Part shown: positions 63,528 to 64,000 of the stretch, one piece after another
How the letters are laid out: each line of letters opens with the position of its first letter
Position numbering within the stretch: position 1 is the stretch's first letter
NCBI RefSeq assembly: GCF_963678635.1
Contig: NC_087068.1
Location: 20,790,029 to 20,854,028, forward strand
Length of the DNA stretch: 64,000 nt
Source: Symsagittifera roscoffensis
Taxonomy: Eukaryota; Xenacoelomorpha; Acoela; Convolutidae
Reading direction: 5' to 3'
Notes under the pieces: model-generated
Told to the model about the DNA's origin: nothing
Databases searched by the model: none
The model's input: only the letters and a program-made list of their open reading frames with translations
Program-made: the position numbers and the translations under genes

Positions 63528-63905
63528 ATGATGGTGGAAGCTTTTTTGGTGTTTTTCCAAGATGGGATTTTTATTGTTTTGAGTTTTATAAATAATAAAC
63601 GAGTCTGTTCTTTTGTGGAAAATAAATTTAATATTTATTATTATAATTGTAGGTGGAAACTCGATAAAATGATACGACACTCTACGTTGGTTCCACGTGA
63701 CGTTCATATGTGCGATATCCGGATTTGTGTGCAAAATGAACAACTGAATCGGAAATTCAATGCCAGTTCGGTGGTCGGAACAATGAATATTTCAAAATTT
63801 TATTGTTTATCAGTTTCGGAAAAATCATTACGCGCGTTGGAAAAAACATGCCACTGTAAATGCATATTTAACGCGTTCATTTTCTGCAAAAAAAAATCTT
63901 TTTAA
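63528..63905 (+). CDS. Unassigned 125-codon open frame
   Basis: The frame from ATG at 63528 to the TAA at 63903-63905 is among the longest in the window. Part of it (KMIRHSTLVPRDVHMCDIRI, CHCKCIFNAFIFC) is less simple in composition than the surrounding filler, but no domain is recognisable. An acceptor-like TATAATTGTAG precedes 63652, so part could be an exon. One frame of this length is expected by chance in 64 kb, so I rate it low. Confidence 0.2.
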   Translation: MMVEAFLVFFQDGIFIVLSFINNKRVCSFVENKFNIYYYNCRWKLDKMIRHSTLVPRDVHMCDIRICVQNEQLNRKFNASSVVGTMNISKFYCLSVSEKSLRALEKTCHCKCIFNAFIFCKKKSF

Positions 63906-64000
63906 TGTGACGTTGAAACATATTTTCTTACAGTCACGTGACTTCTCAAAAAAACATTTGACTGTTTGTTCTATGACTGTAAATCGCAATGTGAAATGGC

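Overview
The window is nuclear DNA from an animal: AT-rich, with split genes, canonical GT-AG introns from about 0.2 to 10 kb, and much small-transposon sequence. I cannot place it in a phylum. No bacterial operons, CRISPR arrays or complete viruses are visible.

Most of the coding signal is in short exons. I assembled two spliced genes by matching splice signals and intron phases. (1) On the plus strand, five exons between 8652 and 22608 encode a 317-residue single-pass membrane protein: signal peptide, ten-cysteine ectodomain, membrane segment, juxtamembrane cysteines and a long basic Ser/Arg-rich tail. (2) On the minus strand, eight exons from 43619 down to 22997 encode the last ~694 residues of a carboxylesterase-fold membrane protein (neuroligin/gliotactin/neurotactin class). 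All three catalytic positions look lost, so it is probably an adhesion or receptor protein. Its first exon(s) were not found. The two genes converge, with stop codons 388 bases apart. (3) A single-exon PB1-ZZ protein closely resembling the N-terminal half of sequestosome-1/p62 (15659-16234, minus) lies inside the 10.4-kb second intron of gene 1. (4) A possible terminal exon of another plus-strand gene is at 124-313.

The remainder is mostly repeats. A decayed non-LTR retrotransposon spans 5857-7830, with smaller relics near 1.1 kb and possibly 49.9 kb. Two tRNA-derived SINE copies share a body (20.6 and 28.2 kb). At least eight pieces of one 'CAGGGGCGGAT'-ended family look like non-autonomous hAT elements. 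Two sister families of ~0.5-0.8 kb elements share a hairpin a few bases from a CTTGTT end. Many fold-back elements occur, several with inverted ends built from short tandem motifs. From 43.6 to 64 kb there is no securely supported gene. It holds tandem duplications, a 200-base assembly gap at 48801-49000, and a patch of broken coding-like sequence at 53.5-55.7 kb.
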